Source of the DNA: Pseudomonadota bacterium
GTDB lineage: Bacteria > Pseudomonadota > Alphaproteobacteria > Rhizobiales > Phreatobacteraceae
Reading direction: 5' to 3'
NCBI GenBank assembly: GCA_020161695.1
Contig: JAIUOO010000001.1
Coordinates: 434,001-498,000 of the forward strand
DNA: 64,000 bases
Under the pieces are notes generated by a model, which ran no database searches, was not told where the DNA came from, and saw only the letters and a program-made list of their open reading frames with translations. A program made the position numbers and the translations under genes. Positions 35,409-43,449 of the stretch are shown piece by piece (the first letter of the stretch is position 1; every line of letters begins with the position of its first letter).

Positions 35409-36005
35409 TTATCCGAGCGCCTTCACCTCCTCGTGCCGGAAGCAGCCGGTCATGTGGTCGTTGGTCATGCCCACCGCCTGCATGAACGCATAGACGATGG
35501 TCGGCCCGACGAAGGTGAAGCCGCGCTTCTTCAGGTCCTTCGATATCGCCTGCGCGACCTCGGTCTCGGTCGGCACTTCGGAGCGATCCCTGAAGTTCGG
35601 CTGCAGGGGCCGGCCATCGACATAGCCCCACAGGTAGTCCGAGAAGCCCTGCCCCCTCGCCATCATGTCACAGTAGATGCCCGCGGACTTCACGGTGCCG
35701 ACGATCTTGGCGCGGTTGCGGATGATGCCGGGATCGGCCATCAGCGCCTCGACCTTGTCCGGCCCGTAGCCGGCGATGACCTCCGGCCGGAAGCCGTCGA
35801 AGACCTGCCGGAAATGCTCGCGTTTCCTCAGGATGGTGATCCACGACAGGCCCGCCTGGAAGCCGTCGAGGATCAGTTTCTCGAACAGCGCGCGGTCGTC
35901 GCGCTCCGGCACGCCCCAGTCGGTGTCGTGATAGGCGACATACAGGGGATCATGGCCGGGCCACCAGCAACGGGGCTTGCCGTCTGCATGATCGGTAAGC
36001 AACAT
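35409..36005 (-). CDS. tag: DNA-3-methyladenine glycosylase I
   Basis: A 198-residue base-excision repair glycosylase that removes 3-methyladenine. The zinc site is complete: Cys13 in RCWW, His26 in YVAYHDTDWG, and His184 and Cys188 in DHMTGC. LFEKLILDGFQAGLSW holds the substrate-recognising Glu, and YLWGYVDG and FVGPTIVYAFMQA are typical Tag motifs. It starts directly opposite the MarR operator region at 36021 but has no apparent functional link to the neighbouring catabolic genes. Confidence 0.96.
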   Translation of the reverse strand: MLLTDHADGKPRCWWPGHDPLYVAYHDTDWGVPERDDRALFEKLILDGFQAGLSWITILRKREHFRQVFDGFRPEVIAGYGPDKVEALMADPGIIRNRAKIVGTVKSAGIYCDMMARGQGFSDYLWGYVDGRPLQPNFRDRSEVPTETEVAQAISKDLKKRGFTFVGPTIVYAFMQAVGMTNDHMTGCFRHEEVKALG

Positions 36006-36020
36006 TCAGGTCTCCTGCCG

Positions 36021-36045
36021 AATTATTTTACACTTAAAATATTTT
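36021..36045. promoter_or_regulatory. MarR-type operator, site A (before livK2)
   Basis: A dyad of TATTTTA (36024-36030) and TAAAATA (36035-36041) with a CACT centre, in an AT-rich island 120 nt upstream of the substrate-binding protein gene. The 25-nt window matches sites B (48411) and C (48467) at 19 and 21 positions respectively. The MarR gene at 40170 lies in the operon it precedes. Confidence 0.7.
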
Positions 36046-36164
36046 GCGCGGGCGGGCTTGTTCACGGCGATTCCGCAACGATAATGCCTTGGCATCGGCC
36101 GCGACCACGGACAAGCCCGGGAGCGGCTTTGGACCTGAGGCATCCTCGGGGTGGGAGGTTTTCG

Positions 36165-37343
36165 ATGAAGCGTATCCTTGCAACACTGGCGCTCGGCGCC
36201 GCCGGCCTGTTCGGCATGGCCGCAGCCCATGCGCAGGAGCCGATCCGCATCGGCGTGATCCAGACCCTATCCGGCCCTGCTGCCGTGCTGGGTCAGCAGG
36301 CGCGCGACGGCCTCCAGCTCGCGGTGCGCCAGCTCGGCGGCCGGATGGGCGGCCGCGAGGTGCAGGTCATCGTCGTGGACGACGAACTGAAGCCCGATGT
36401 CGCGGTTCAGCGCGTTCAGGCCCTCCTCGACCGTGACCGCGTCGATTTCGTCGTCGGCCCGATCTTCTCGAACATCCTCCAGGCGATCCACGCTCCGGTG
36501 GTCAATTCGCAGCGCGCCTTCCTGATCAGCGCCAATGCCGGCCCGTCGAGCTTCGCCGGTCGCGGCTGCCATGAGAACTTCTTCGTCACCTCCTACCAGA
36601 ACGACCAGGTTCACGAGGTTCTCGGCGCCTATGCCCAGCGCCGCGCCATGAAGAAGGTGTTCCTGCTGACCCCGAACTATCAGGCCGGGCGCGACGCCAT
36701 GGCCGGCTTCAAGCGGCATTTCCGCGGCGAGATCGCCGACGAGGTCTATGTGCCGCTGAACCATCTCGACTTCGCCGCCGAGCTCGCCCGCATCGGCTCC
36801 TCCGGCTCGGACGGCCTGTTCACCTTCATGCCGGGCGGCATGGGCGTGAACCTCGTGCGCCAGTACGGGCAGGCGGGCCTCACCCAGCGCGTGCCCTTCC
36901 TCTCGGCCTTCACGGTGGACGAATCCACCCTGCCGGCCCAGCAGGACGCCGCCATCGGCATGATCGCCGGCATGACCTGGGCGCCGAACATGGACAATCC
37001 GCAGAACAAGAAGTTTGTCGCGGACTACGAGGCGGCCTTCGGCTCGGTGCCCGGCTCCTACGCCATGCAGGCCTATGACGCCGCCATGCTGATCGACAGC
37101 GCGGTGCGCGCCACCAACGGCAACCTGTCCGACCGCGCCGCCGTGCGCACGGCGCTCCGCAAGGCCGACTTCACCTCGCTGCGTGGCCGCTTCCGCTTCG
37201 CCAACAACCACTATCCGATCCAGGACTTCTACACCGTGCGCGCCGCCAAGCGTGCGGACGGCAAGTTCCAGACCGAGATCGTGGAGCGCATCTTCGAGAA
37301 CTACACCGACGTCTACGCCGCCCAGTGCCCGATGCGGTGGTGA
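36165..37343 (+). CDS. ABC transporter substrate-binding protein, LivK type (second system)
   Basis: A periplasmic receptor of 392 residues. MKRILATLALGAAGLFGMAA is a clear Sec signal peptide with cleavage at AHAQ-E (about 24). The mature part starts IRIGVIQTLSGPAAVLGQQ with DGLQLAVRQLGGRMGG and VDFVVGPIFSN, the usual LivK-like fold. GGGAGG lies eight nt before ATG 36165. Close relatives in such clusters are assigned to aromatic acids. The operon and the shared operator link it to the aminobenzoate-type genes at 43-51 kb, so a 2-aminobenzoate-like ligand is inferred. Confidence 0.9.
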   Translation: MKRILATLALGAAGLFGMAAAHAQEPIRIGVIQTLSGPAAVLGQQARDGLQLAVRQLGGRMGGREVQVIVVDDELKPDVAVQRVQALLDRDRVDFVVGPIFSNILQAIHAPVVNSQRAFLISANAGPSSFAGRGCHENFFVTSYQNDQVHEVLGAYAQRRAMKKVFLLTPNYQAGRDAMAGFKRHFRGEIADEVYVPLNHLDFAAELARIGSSGSDGLFTFMPGGMGVNLVRQYGQAGLTQRVPFLSAFTVDESTLPAQQDAAIGMIAGMTWAPNMDNPQNKKFVADYEAAFGSVPGSYAMQAYDAAMLIDSAVRATNGNLSDRAAVRTALRKADFTSLRGRFRFANNHYPIQDFYTVRAAKRADGKFQTEIVERIFENYTDVYAAQCPMRW

Positions 37344-37352
37344 CGGCACAAC

Positions 37353-37510
37353 CCACCCTCTCCCGAGGGGAGAGGGTGGCAGCGGCAGCTGCCGGGTGAC
37401 GGGCGCAAGCCGTCACCCTCGCAAGCCTTCTGTTCTGCGGGCTGTCATTGACCCGCCTGCCCTCACCCGGCGCCTTGCGGCGCCACCCTCTCCCACGAGG
37501 GGAGAGGGTT
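37353..37510. repeat. Mosaic inverted repeat element, CCCTCTCCC family (copy 3)
   Basis: A left arm with CCACCCTCTCCCGAGGGGAG and a right arm with CCACCCTCTCCCACGAGGGG each form hairpins and pair with each other. The inner blocks are GCAGCGGCAGCTGCC and GGCGCCTTGCGGCGCC. It lies between livK2 and livH2, the same place as copy 1 in the first transporter operon. Confidence 0.85.
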
Positions 37511-37525
37511 TCCGATCGGCCCCCG

Positions 37526-38449
37526 ATGTCCTCCACGCTGCTCATCATCCAGACGCTGAACGGGCTGCAGCTCGGCATCCTGCTGTTCCTGATCGCGGCG
37601 GGGCTGACGCTGGTCTTCGGCGTCATGGACTTCATCAACCTCGCCCACGGCGTGCAGTACATGCTGGGCGCCTATCTCGCCGCCATGTTCGTCGCCTGGA
37701 CCGGCAGCTTCGTCATCGGCCTCGTCCTCGCGCTCGCCACGGCGCTGGCCTTCGGCCTGCTGCTCGAAGTCGTGGTGATGCGCCACCTCTATGACCGCGA
37801 CCATCTGGACCAGGTGCTGGCGACCTTCGGCCTGATCCTGTTCCTCAACGAGGGCGTGAAGATCGTCTGGGGCGCGGCTCCCCTGCAGGTGCCGATCCCG
37901 GCCGCGCTGTCCGGCTCCATCCGCATCGCCGACGGCGTGCTCTACCCGGTCTGGCGACTGGCGATCATCTTCTCCGGCCTCGCGGTCGCGCTCGGCCTCT
38001 ATCTGGTCGTCGCCAAGACCAAGGTCGGCATGCTGATCCGCGCGGGCGCGACCAATGCGCCAATGGTCTCGGCGCTCGGCGTCGACATCCGCCGCCTGTT
38101 CATGATCGTCTTCGGCTTCGGCGCCATGCTCGCGGGCTTTGCCGGCAGCATGGCCGCGCCGGTCTTCTCGGTCGAGCCCGGCATGGGCGACAACCTCCTG
38201 ATCCTCGCCTTCGTCGTCATCGTCATCGGCGGCATCGGCTCTATCCGCGGCGCCTTCATCGGCGCGCTGCTGGTCGGTCTGGTCGACACGCTGCTGCGCT
38301 CCTTCTCCGTCGACCTCCTGCGCATGACCGGCCTCTCGCCGTCCGACGCGCGCACCATCGGGCCGGCCATCGCCTCCATGTCGATCTACATCCTGATGGC
38401 CGCCGTGCTGTTCTTCCGGCCGACCGGCCTGTTCCCGGCCAAGGGCTGA
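37526..38449 (+). CDS. livH: ABC transporter permease LivH
   Basis: An inner-membrane permease of 307 residues with about eight helices. LTLVFGVMDFINLAHGVQYMLGAYL (key parts FGVMDFINLAHG and YMLGAY) and the cytoplasmic loop MLIRAGATNAPMVSALGVD with IVIGGIGSIRGAFIGALLVG are LivH hallmarks. Start ATG 37526 follows the mosaic repeat directly. It pairs with the separate LivM three nt downstream, unlike the fused LivHM of the first system. Confidence 0.94.
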   Translation: MSSTLLIIQTLNGLQLGILLFLIAAGLTLVFGVMDFINLAHGVQYMLGAYLAAMFVAWTGSFVIGLVLALATALAFGLLLEVVVMRHLYDRDHLDQVLATFGLILFLNEGVKIVWGAAPLQVPIPAALSGSIRIADGVLYPVWRLAIIFSGLAVALGLYLVVAKTKVGMLIRAGATNAPMVSALGVDIRRLFMIVFGFGAMLAGFAGSMAAPVFSVEPGMGDNLLILAFVVIVIGGIGSIRGAFIGALLVGLVDTLLRSFSVDLLRMTGLSPSDARTIGPAIASMSIYILMAAVLFFRPTGLFPAKG

Positions 38450-38452
38450 ACC

Positions 38453-39418
38453 ATGGCCGACACCGCCCTCGCCGCACCCACCGCATCCCCGCCCCTCTGG
38501 CGGCGCTGGTGGCTGCCGGCCCTCGTCTTCCTGGCGCTCGCCGTCGTGCCGCTGATCTGGCCGGAGCGCTTCGTGCTCGGCCTTGTCTCGCGCGCCATGA
38601 TCATGGGCATTGCGGCGCTCTCCCTCGACCTGATCCTCGGCTACGGCGCGATGGTCTCGTTCGGCCATGCCGCCTTCCTCGGGCTCGGCGCCTATGCGGT
38701 GGCGATCCTGTTCGAGCACGGCATCGTCGAGGCGGGCATCGCCTTCCCCGTCGCGATCCTCGTCGGAGCCACCTTCGCCCTCGTCACGGGCGCGATCTCG
38801 CTGAAGACCCGCGGCGTCTATTTCATCATGATCACGCTGGCCTTCGGGCAGATGGCCTTCTTCACGGCCACCAGCCTCTCGGCCTATGGCGGCGACGACG
38901 GCCTCAGGATGTTCCACCGCTCGGAACTGTTCGGCACGCGCATCCTCGCCAACGAGGCAACCTTCTATTTCGTCGTGCTCGGCACGCTGCTCGGCTGTTA
39001 TCTCCTGCTGAAGGCCATCGTCGCCTCGCGCTTCGGCCGCGTGCTCAGGGGCGCCAAGGAGAACGAGCGGCGGATGCGTGCGCTCGGCTTCGACCCGTTC
39101 CGCTACCGCCTCGCGGCCTATGTCATTTCCGGCGCGATCTGCGCGCTGGCGGGTGCGCTGTTCGCCAATCTCGGCCTGTTCGTCGCGCCCGCCTACATGA
39201 CGTGGCAGCGCTCCGGCGAGTTCATCGCCATGGTGGTGGCCGGCGGAATGGGCACGCTGCACGGCGCGATCATCGGCGCCATCGGCATCACGCTGATCGA
39301 GGAATGGCTGGCCGAGCTGACGCAGCACTGGAAGGCGATCTTCGGACCGCTCGTCGTGCTGGTCGCGATCTTCGCGCGGGGCGGCATCGTCAGGCTCATC
39401 GACCGGGGAGGCCGCTGA
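38453..39418 (+). CDS. livM: ABC transporter permease LivM
   Basis: The second permease, 321 residues. LDLILGYGAMVSFGHAAFLG, KTRGVYFIMITLAFGQMAFF and the EAA-like loop VLRGAKENERRMRALGFDPF identify LivM. About nine membrane helices. Its stop TGA shares one base with the livG start, so translation is coupled. Confidence 0.94.
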   Translation: MADTALAAPTASPPLWRRWWLPALVFLALAVVPLIWPERFVLGLVSRAMIMGIAALSLDLILGYGAMVSFGHAAFLGLGAYAVAILFEHGIVEAGIAFPVAILVGATFALVTGAISLKTRGVYFIMITLAFGQMAFFTATSLSAYGGDDGLRMFHRSELFGTRILANEATFYFVVLGTLLGCYLLLKAIVASRFGRVLRGAKENERRMRALGFDPFRYRLAAYVISGAICALAGALFANLGLFVAPAYMTWQRSGEFIAMVVAGGMGTLHGAIIGAIGITLIEEWLAELTQHWKAIFGPLVVLVAIFARGGIVRLIDRGGR

Positions 39419-40173
39419 TGAGCTCGCCCATCCTCTCGCTCAACGGCCTCGCCAAGAGCTTCGGCGCTCTGAAGGTCACGGATGGCGTAACGCTGGACAT
39501 CGCGCCGGGCGAAATCCATGCGGTCATCGGCCCGAACGGCGCCGGCAAGACCACGCTGATCGGCGAGATCACCGGCGAGGTGCCGCTCGACGCAGGCACG
39601 GTGACTTTCGCGGGCCAGGACATCACCCGCTGGCCGGTGCATCGGCGGGCGCTGGCCGGCCTGACCCGTTCGTTCCAGATCACGCAGGTGCTGCCGGGCT
39701 TCTCGGTCGTGGAGAATGTCGCGACCGCCGCGCAGGCCCATGACGGGTCCTCGTTCAGCTTCTTCCGCCCGGCCGCCACGGAGCGACGGCTCAACGACCG
39801 GGCCATGACCGCGCTCGCGCAGGTGGGGCTCGCCGACCGCGCGCGGTCGGGTGCGGCCAGCCTGTCCCACGGCGAGAAGCGCCAGCTCGAAATCGCCATG
39901 GCGCTGGTGGCGGAGCCCAGGCTGCTGCTGCTCGACGAACCGATGGCCGGCATGGGCCGCGAAGAGACCGAGCGCATGGTCGACGTGCTCATGGCGCTCA
40001 AGGGGCGCTATCCCATGGTGCTGGTGGAGCACGACATGCACGCTGTGTTCCGCCTCGCCGACCGCATTTCCGTGCTGGTCTACGGCCGCGTCATCGCTTC
40101 GGGCACGCCGGACCAGGTGCGCGCCGATCCCGCCGTCCGCGAGGCCTATCTGGGCGAGGAGGAATTCGCATGA
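39418..40173 (+). CDS. livG: ABC transporter ATP-binding protein LivG
   Basis: A 251-residue ATPase. Walker A GPNGAGKTT (about 38-46), Q-loop TRSFQITQVLPGFSV, a degenerate signature LSHGEKRQLE, Walker B LLLLDEPMAGM and H-loop LVEHDMHAV. The LSHGEKRQLEIAM variant is frequent in Liv systems for aromatic or amide substrates. It overlaps the following marR by four nt (ATGA). Confidence 0.94.
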   Translation: MSSPILSLNGLAKSFGALKVTDGVTLDIAPGEIHAVIGPNGAGKTTLIGEITGEVPLDAGTVTFAGQDITRWPVHRRALAGLTRSFQITQVLPGFSVVENVATAAQAHDGSSFSFFRPAATERRLNDRAMTALAQVGLADRARSGAASLSHGEKRQLEIAMALVAEPRLLLLDEPMAGMGREETERMVDVLMALKGRYPMVLVEHDMHAVFRLADRISVLVYGRVIASGTPDQVRADPAVREAYLGEEEFA

Positions 40174-40694
40174 GCGATCCCGACCTGCCCGAGACACTGG
40201 ACGCGGAGACCCGCCTCGCCCACCAGCCCCGCGATGCCCGGCCGGAACTGCGCCTGTGGCTGCGGCTGCTCACCTGCACCACCATGATCGAGCGTGAGAT
40301 CAGGCGGCGGCTCGCCGACCGCTTCCAGATCACCCTGCCGCGCTTCGACCTGCTGGCACAGCTCGACAAATCGCCCGAGGGCATGACGCTCGGCGAAATA
40401 TCGCGGCGCATGATGGTGACCAACGGCAATGTCACCGGCCTCGTCGCCCGCATCGCCGAGCAGGGCTATGTCGAGCGCCGCCGCGACGAGAAGGACGGGC
40501 GTGTGCAACGCATCGCCATGACCGAGAAGGGCCACGAGGATTTCGTCCGCATGGCGCGCGAGCACGGCGCCTGGGTGCGCGAACTGCTGGGCGACCTCGA
40601 ACCCGGCGAGCGCGAGGTGCTGATGAGCCTGCTGGCGCGCACCAAGGCGAGCGTCGCGCGCGCCTCGGCGCCCCGCGTGGAGGCGGCGGAATGA
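40170..40694 (+). CDS. MarR family regulator (probable controller of the 36-51 kb regulon)
   Basis: A 174-residue winged-helix protein embedded in the transporter operon. ITLPRFDLLAQLDKSPEGMT, LGEISRRMMVTNGNVTGLV (recognition helix) and ERRRDEKDGRVQRIAMTEKG (wing with the DxRxxxxxLT-like turn) are MarR features. MarR proteins of this kind often bind CoA thioesters or aromatic acids and release a dyad operator. Three matching dyads occur at 36021, 48411 and 48467, so it probably represses both its own operon and the divergent catabolic operons. This assignment is inference from position and site type. Confidence 0.9.
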   Translation: MSDPDLPETLDAETRLAHQPRDARPELRLWLRLLTCTTMIEREIRRRLADRFQITLPRFDLLAQLDKSPEGMTLGEISRRMMVTNGNVTGLVARIAEQGYVERRRDEKDGRVQRIAMTEKGHEDFVRMAREHGAWVRELLGDLEPGEREVLMSLLARTKASVARASAPRVEAAE

Positions 40695-40707
40695 TCAGGT
40701 TCCTCCG

Positions 40708-40837
40708 CCCGTCATCCCCGGCCGAGCGCAGCGAGGGGAAGGGGACCCAGGAGTTGCAGAGCGCCATCCCCCACGGAATCGCCCGTCCATTGCTGGTCCC
40801 CCTTCCCTCGCCCTTCGGGCTCGCCGGGGGTGACGGG
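40708..40837. repeat. Mosaic inverted repeat element, GTCATCCCCGGC family (copy 1)
   Basis: CCCGTCATCCCCGGCCGAGC on the left pairs with GCTCGCCGGGGGTGACGGG on the right; GAGGGGAAGGGGACC pairs with GGTCCCCCTTCCCTC within. It fills the gap between marR and livF. A second copy lies at 43276-43416. Confidence 0.88.
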
Positions 40838-40863
40838 AAGCAGCGGAAACGCGGTGCCTCCCT

Positions 40864-41565
40864 ATGCTGACCGTCTCGAACCTCGAAGCCGGCTACGGCG
40901 ACGTGCAGGTGCTGTTCGGCGTTTCGTTCAGCATCGCCAGGGGCGAGGTCGTGACCCTGCTCGGCCGCAACGGCATGGGCAAGACGACCACGGTCAAGTC
41001 GGTCTTCGGCCTCCTGAAGCCGGCAGCAGGGACCATCGACGTCGGCGGCATCGCGCTCGCGGGACGCCCGCCGTTCAGGATCGCGCAGGCGGGGCTCGGC
41101 CTCGTCCCCGAAGGCCGGCAGATATTCCCGAACCTCGACGTCGAGGAAAACCTCGTCGCCACCGCCGCCAATCGCGGGCACGGCGACAGTGCCTGGACGC
41201 TTGAGCGCGTCTATGCGTTCTTCCCGCGCCTGAAGGAACGCCGCCGCAACATGGGCAACCAGCTGTCGGGCGGCGAACAGCAGATGCTGGCCATTGGCCG
41301 CGCGCTGATGACCAATCCGAAGCTGCTGGTGCTGGACGAGGCGACGGAAGGCCTCGCCCCCGTCATCCGCGCCGAAATCTGGGCCTGCCTCCAGCGCCTC
41401 AAGCAGGACGGCCAATCGATCCTGGTCATCGACAAGAACGTCGATGCTCTGGTCAAACTGGCGGACCGGCACCTGATCCTGGAAAAGGGCCGGATCGTCT
41501 GGGAAGGGACCGGCGCGGATTTCGTCGCCAGCCCCGACCTGAAGGACCGCTACCTGCACGTTTGA
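40864..41565 (+). CDS. livF: ABC transporter ATP-binding protein LivF
   Basis: A 233-residue ATPase with Walker A GRNGMGKTT (about 36-44), LVPEGRQIFPNLDVEENL, signature LSGGEQQML and Walker B LVLDEATEGLAP. The EATEGLAP variant and DKNVDAL at the H-loop (Asn/Asp region instead of EQN) are seen in some LivF proteins. It is separated from the other transporter genes by marR and a mosaic repeat, but it completes the set K-H-M-G-F. Confidence 0.94.
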   Translation: MLTVSNLEAGYGDVQVLFGVSFSIARGEVVTLLGRNGMGKTTTVKSVFGLLKPAAGTIDVGGIALAGRPPFRIAQAGLGLVPEGRQIFPNLDVEENLVATAANRGHGDSAWTLERVYAFFPRLKERRRNMGNQLSGGEQQMLAIGRALMTNPKLLVLDEATEGLAPVIRAEIWACLQRLKQDGQSILVIDKNVDALVKLADRHLILEKGRIVWEGTGADFVASPDLKDRYLHV

Positions 41566-41577
41566 ACGGGGCATGAC

Positions 41578-42660
41578 ATGACGACGCCGCTCGCCGAGAC
41601 GATCGCCCGCGAATACGGCACGCCCGCCGTGGTCATCGACATGGACCGGGTCGAGGCCAATATCGCCCGCGTGCAGGCCCAGTGCGACAAGGCGGGCCTC
41701 GCCAACCGGCCGCACATCAAGACCCACAAGAGCCCGGAACTCGCGAAGCTGCAGGTCGCGGCCGGCGCGAAGGGCATCACCTGCCAGAAGATCGGCGAGG
41801 CCGAGGTGATGGCGGCGGCAGGCATCGACGACATCCTGATCAGCTACAACCTCCTCGGCGAGGAGAAGATGGCGAGGCTCGGCCGGCTGCTCGAGTCGAC
41901 GACCGTGACCGTCGCGGCCGACAATGCCACCGTGATCGGCGATCTGCCCAAGGCCGCGGGCATTGCCGGCCGGCCGCTCGGCGTCGTCATCGAATGCGAC
42001 ACCGGGCGCAAGCGCGCGGGCGTCGAGACGCCGGGCGAGGCGATCGAACTCGCCAAGCTGATCGCCGCCTCACCCGGCCTCGCCTTCAAGGGCTTCATGA
42101 TGTACCCGACCGAGGACGGCTGGCCGGAGGCACAGAAGTTCCTCGACACGGCGCTGGCCGGCATCAGGCTGGAAGGGCTGGAGGCCGAGATCATCTCCAC
42201 CGGCGGCTCGCCGAACCTGAAAAATCTCGGCCGGCTGAAGGGCGCGACCGAGCACCGCCCGGGCACCTACATCTACAACGACCGCATGCAGGTCGAGGCG
42301 GGCGTGGCAACGCTCGACGACTGCGCCCTCTCCGTCTACTCGACCGTGGTCAGCCGGGCGGGCGCCGACCGCGGCATCCTCGATGCCGGTTCCAAGACGC
42401 TGACCTCCGATCCCGGCGGCGGGCTCGACGGTTTCGGCCTCATCCTCGAGCACCCGGAAGCGCGGATCGCGAAATTCGCCGAGGAACACGGCTTCCTCGA
42501 CCTCGCCAGATGCAACGAGCGGCCGAAGGTCGGCGATGTCGTGCGCATCGTGCCGAACCATGTCTGCGTCGTCGTCAACATGGTCGACGAGGTGGTGATG
42601 GTGCGCGGCGACGAGATCATCGGCATTCTTCCCGTCGCGGCCCGCGGCAAGCTGCGCTGA
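41578..42660 (+). CDS. DSD1/D-threonine aldolase-like PLP enzyme
   Basis: A 360-residue fold-type III PLP enzyme. ANRPHIKTHKSPELAKLQ carries the PLP lysine (Lys48); CDTGRKRAGVETPGEA and ISTGGSPNL contribute to the phosphate site; PNHVCVVVN holds the Zn/Mn ligands His328 and Cys330. The family includes D-serine dehydratase, D-threonine aldolase and D-threo-3-hydroxyaspartate dehydratase. It starts 12 nt after livF and is followed by a RidA gene. RidA hydrolyses the 2-aminoacrylate-type enamines that dehydratases of this family release, so a dehydratase is the better guess. Confidence 0.85.
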   Translation: MTTPLAETIAREYGTPAVVIDMDRVEANIARVQAQCDKAGLANRPHIKTHKSPELAKLQVAAGAKGITCQKIGEAEVMAAAGIDDILISYNLLGEEKMARLGRLLESTTVTVAADNATVIGDLPKAAGIAGRPLGVVIECDTGRKRAGVETPGEAIELAKLIAASPGLAFKGFMMYPTEDGWPEAQKFLDTALAGIRLEGLEAEIISTGGSPNLKNLGRLKGATEHRPGTYIYNDRMQVEAGVATLDDCALSVYSTVVSRAGADRGILDAGSKTLTSDPGGGLDGFGLILEHPEARIAKFAEEHGFLDLARCNERPKVGDVVRIVPNHVCVVVNMVDEVVMVRGDEIIGILPVAARGKLR

Positions 42661-42751
42661 TCCGCCGCCGGGACGCGCGCCGATCCCGGCCTTGCCAGAC
42701 GAGGCCGCGGCCGGCCACAGTCCCTGCCCCGCATGCCGGAGAGACAGTCCG

Positions 42752-43213
42752 ATGAGCCCTGAAGACAAGCTTGCCCAGATGGGCCTGATCCTGCCGGCGA
42801 CGCCGACGCCTGCCGGCAATTACGTGCCGTTCAAGCGCGACGGCAATATCGCCTATCTCGCGGGACAGGGGCCGAGGAAGGCCGACGGCACGCTGCATAC
42901 CGGCAAGGTCGGCGGCAATGTCACGGTTGAGACCGCCTATGAGCACGCCAAGCTCGTCGGCCTCCAGCTTCTGGCCTCCGCGAAGGCAGCGGCCGGCGGC
43001 GATCTCTCCAAGGTCGAATTCCTGAAAGTGCTGGGCATGGTCAACGGCACGCCGGATTTCGGCGACCATCCGCGCGTCATCAACGGCTTCTCCGACCTCG
43101 TCGTGGCGGTGCTCGGCGAGCGCGGACGGCACGCCCGCTCGGCGGTCGGCATGGGCTCGCTGCCCATGGGCATCACCGTGGAGATCGAGGCGGTGATCCG
43201 CATCCACGACTGA
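42752..43213 (+). CDS. RidA family (YjgF/YER057c/UK114) protein, plus-strand copy
   Basis: A 153-residue reactive intermediate deaminase family member. GNYVPFKRDGNIAYLAGQGP, GKVGGNVTVETAYEHAKLV, and NGTPDFGDHPRVINGFSDL are characteristic of the longer RidA subgroups. VGMGSLPMGITVEIEAVIRI stands where classical RidA has the Arg of RxxVxVxxLP; the catalytic Arg may be Arg130 in GRHARSAVG. Start ATG 42752 has GGAGAG eight or so nt upstream. It probably hydrolyses an enamine/imine from the preceding PLP enzyme or from the aminobenzoate route. Confidence 0.88.
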   Translation: MSPEDKLAQMGLILPATPTPAGNYVPFKRDGNIAYLAGQGPRKADGTLHTGKVGGNVTVETAYEHAKLVGLQLLASAKAAAGGDLSKVEFLKVLGMVNGTPDFGDHPRVINGFSDLVVAVLGERGRHARSAVGMGSLPMGITVEIEAVIRIHD

Positions 43214-43275
43214 ATGACAGGAACGGCCTGACGACGCGGCCACCGTCTTCGTCCTGACCCGGCTTGCCGCGACGC

Positions 43276-43416
43276 GTCATCCCCGGCCGAGCGAAGCGAG
43301 GGGAAGGGATCCAGACTTTTCTTGAAAAAGTCGGCGCACGGCTTTGGGACCATGCCTCTTGAATAAAAGCACCTGGACCCCCTTCCCTCGCCGCTTCGCG
43401 GCTCGCCGGGGGTGAC
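43276..43416. repeat. Mosaic inverted repeat element, GTCATCCCCGGC family (copy 2)
   Basis: GTCATCCCCGGCCGAGCGAA on the left pairs with TTCGCGGCTCGCCGGGGGTGAC on the right (outer 9-12 nt perfect apart from one G). Between them lies a unique stretch (about 43317-43375). It separates the convergent ends of the two RidA genes and could terminate both operons. Confidence 0.85.
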
Positions 43417-43449
43417 AGGCTGAGTACCCGTCAAGCCGCGGCGGGCGTC

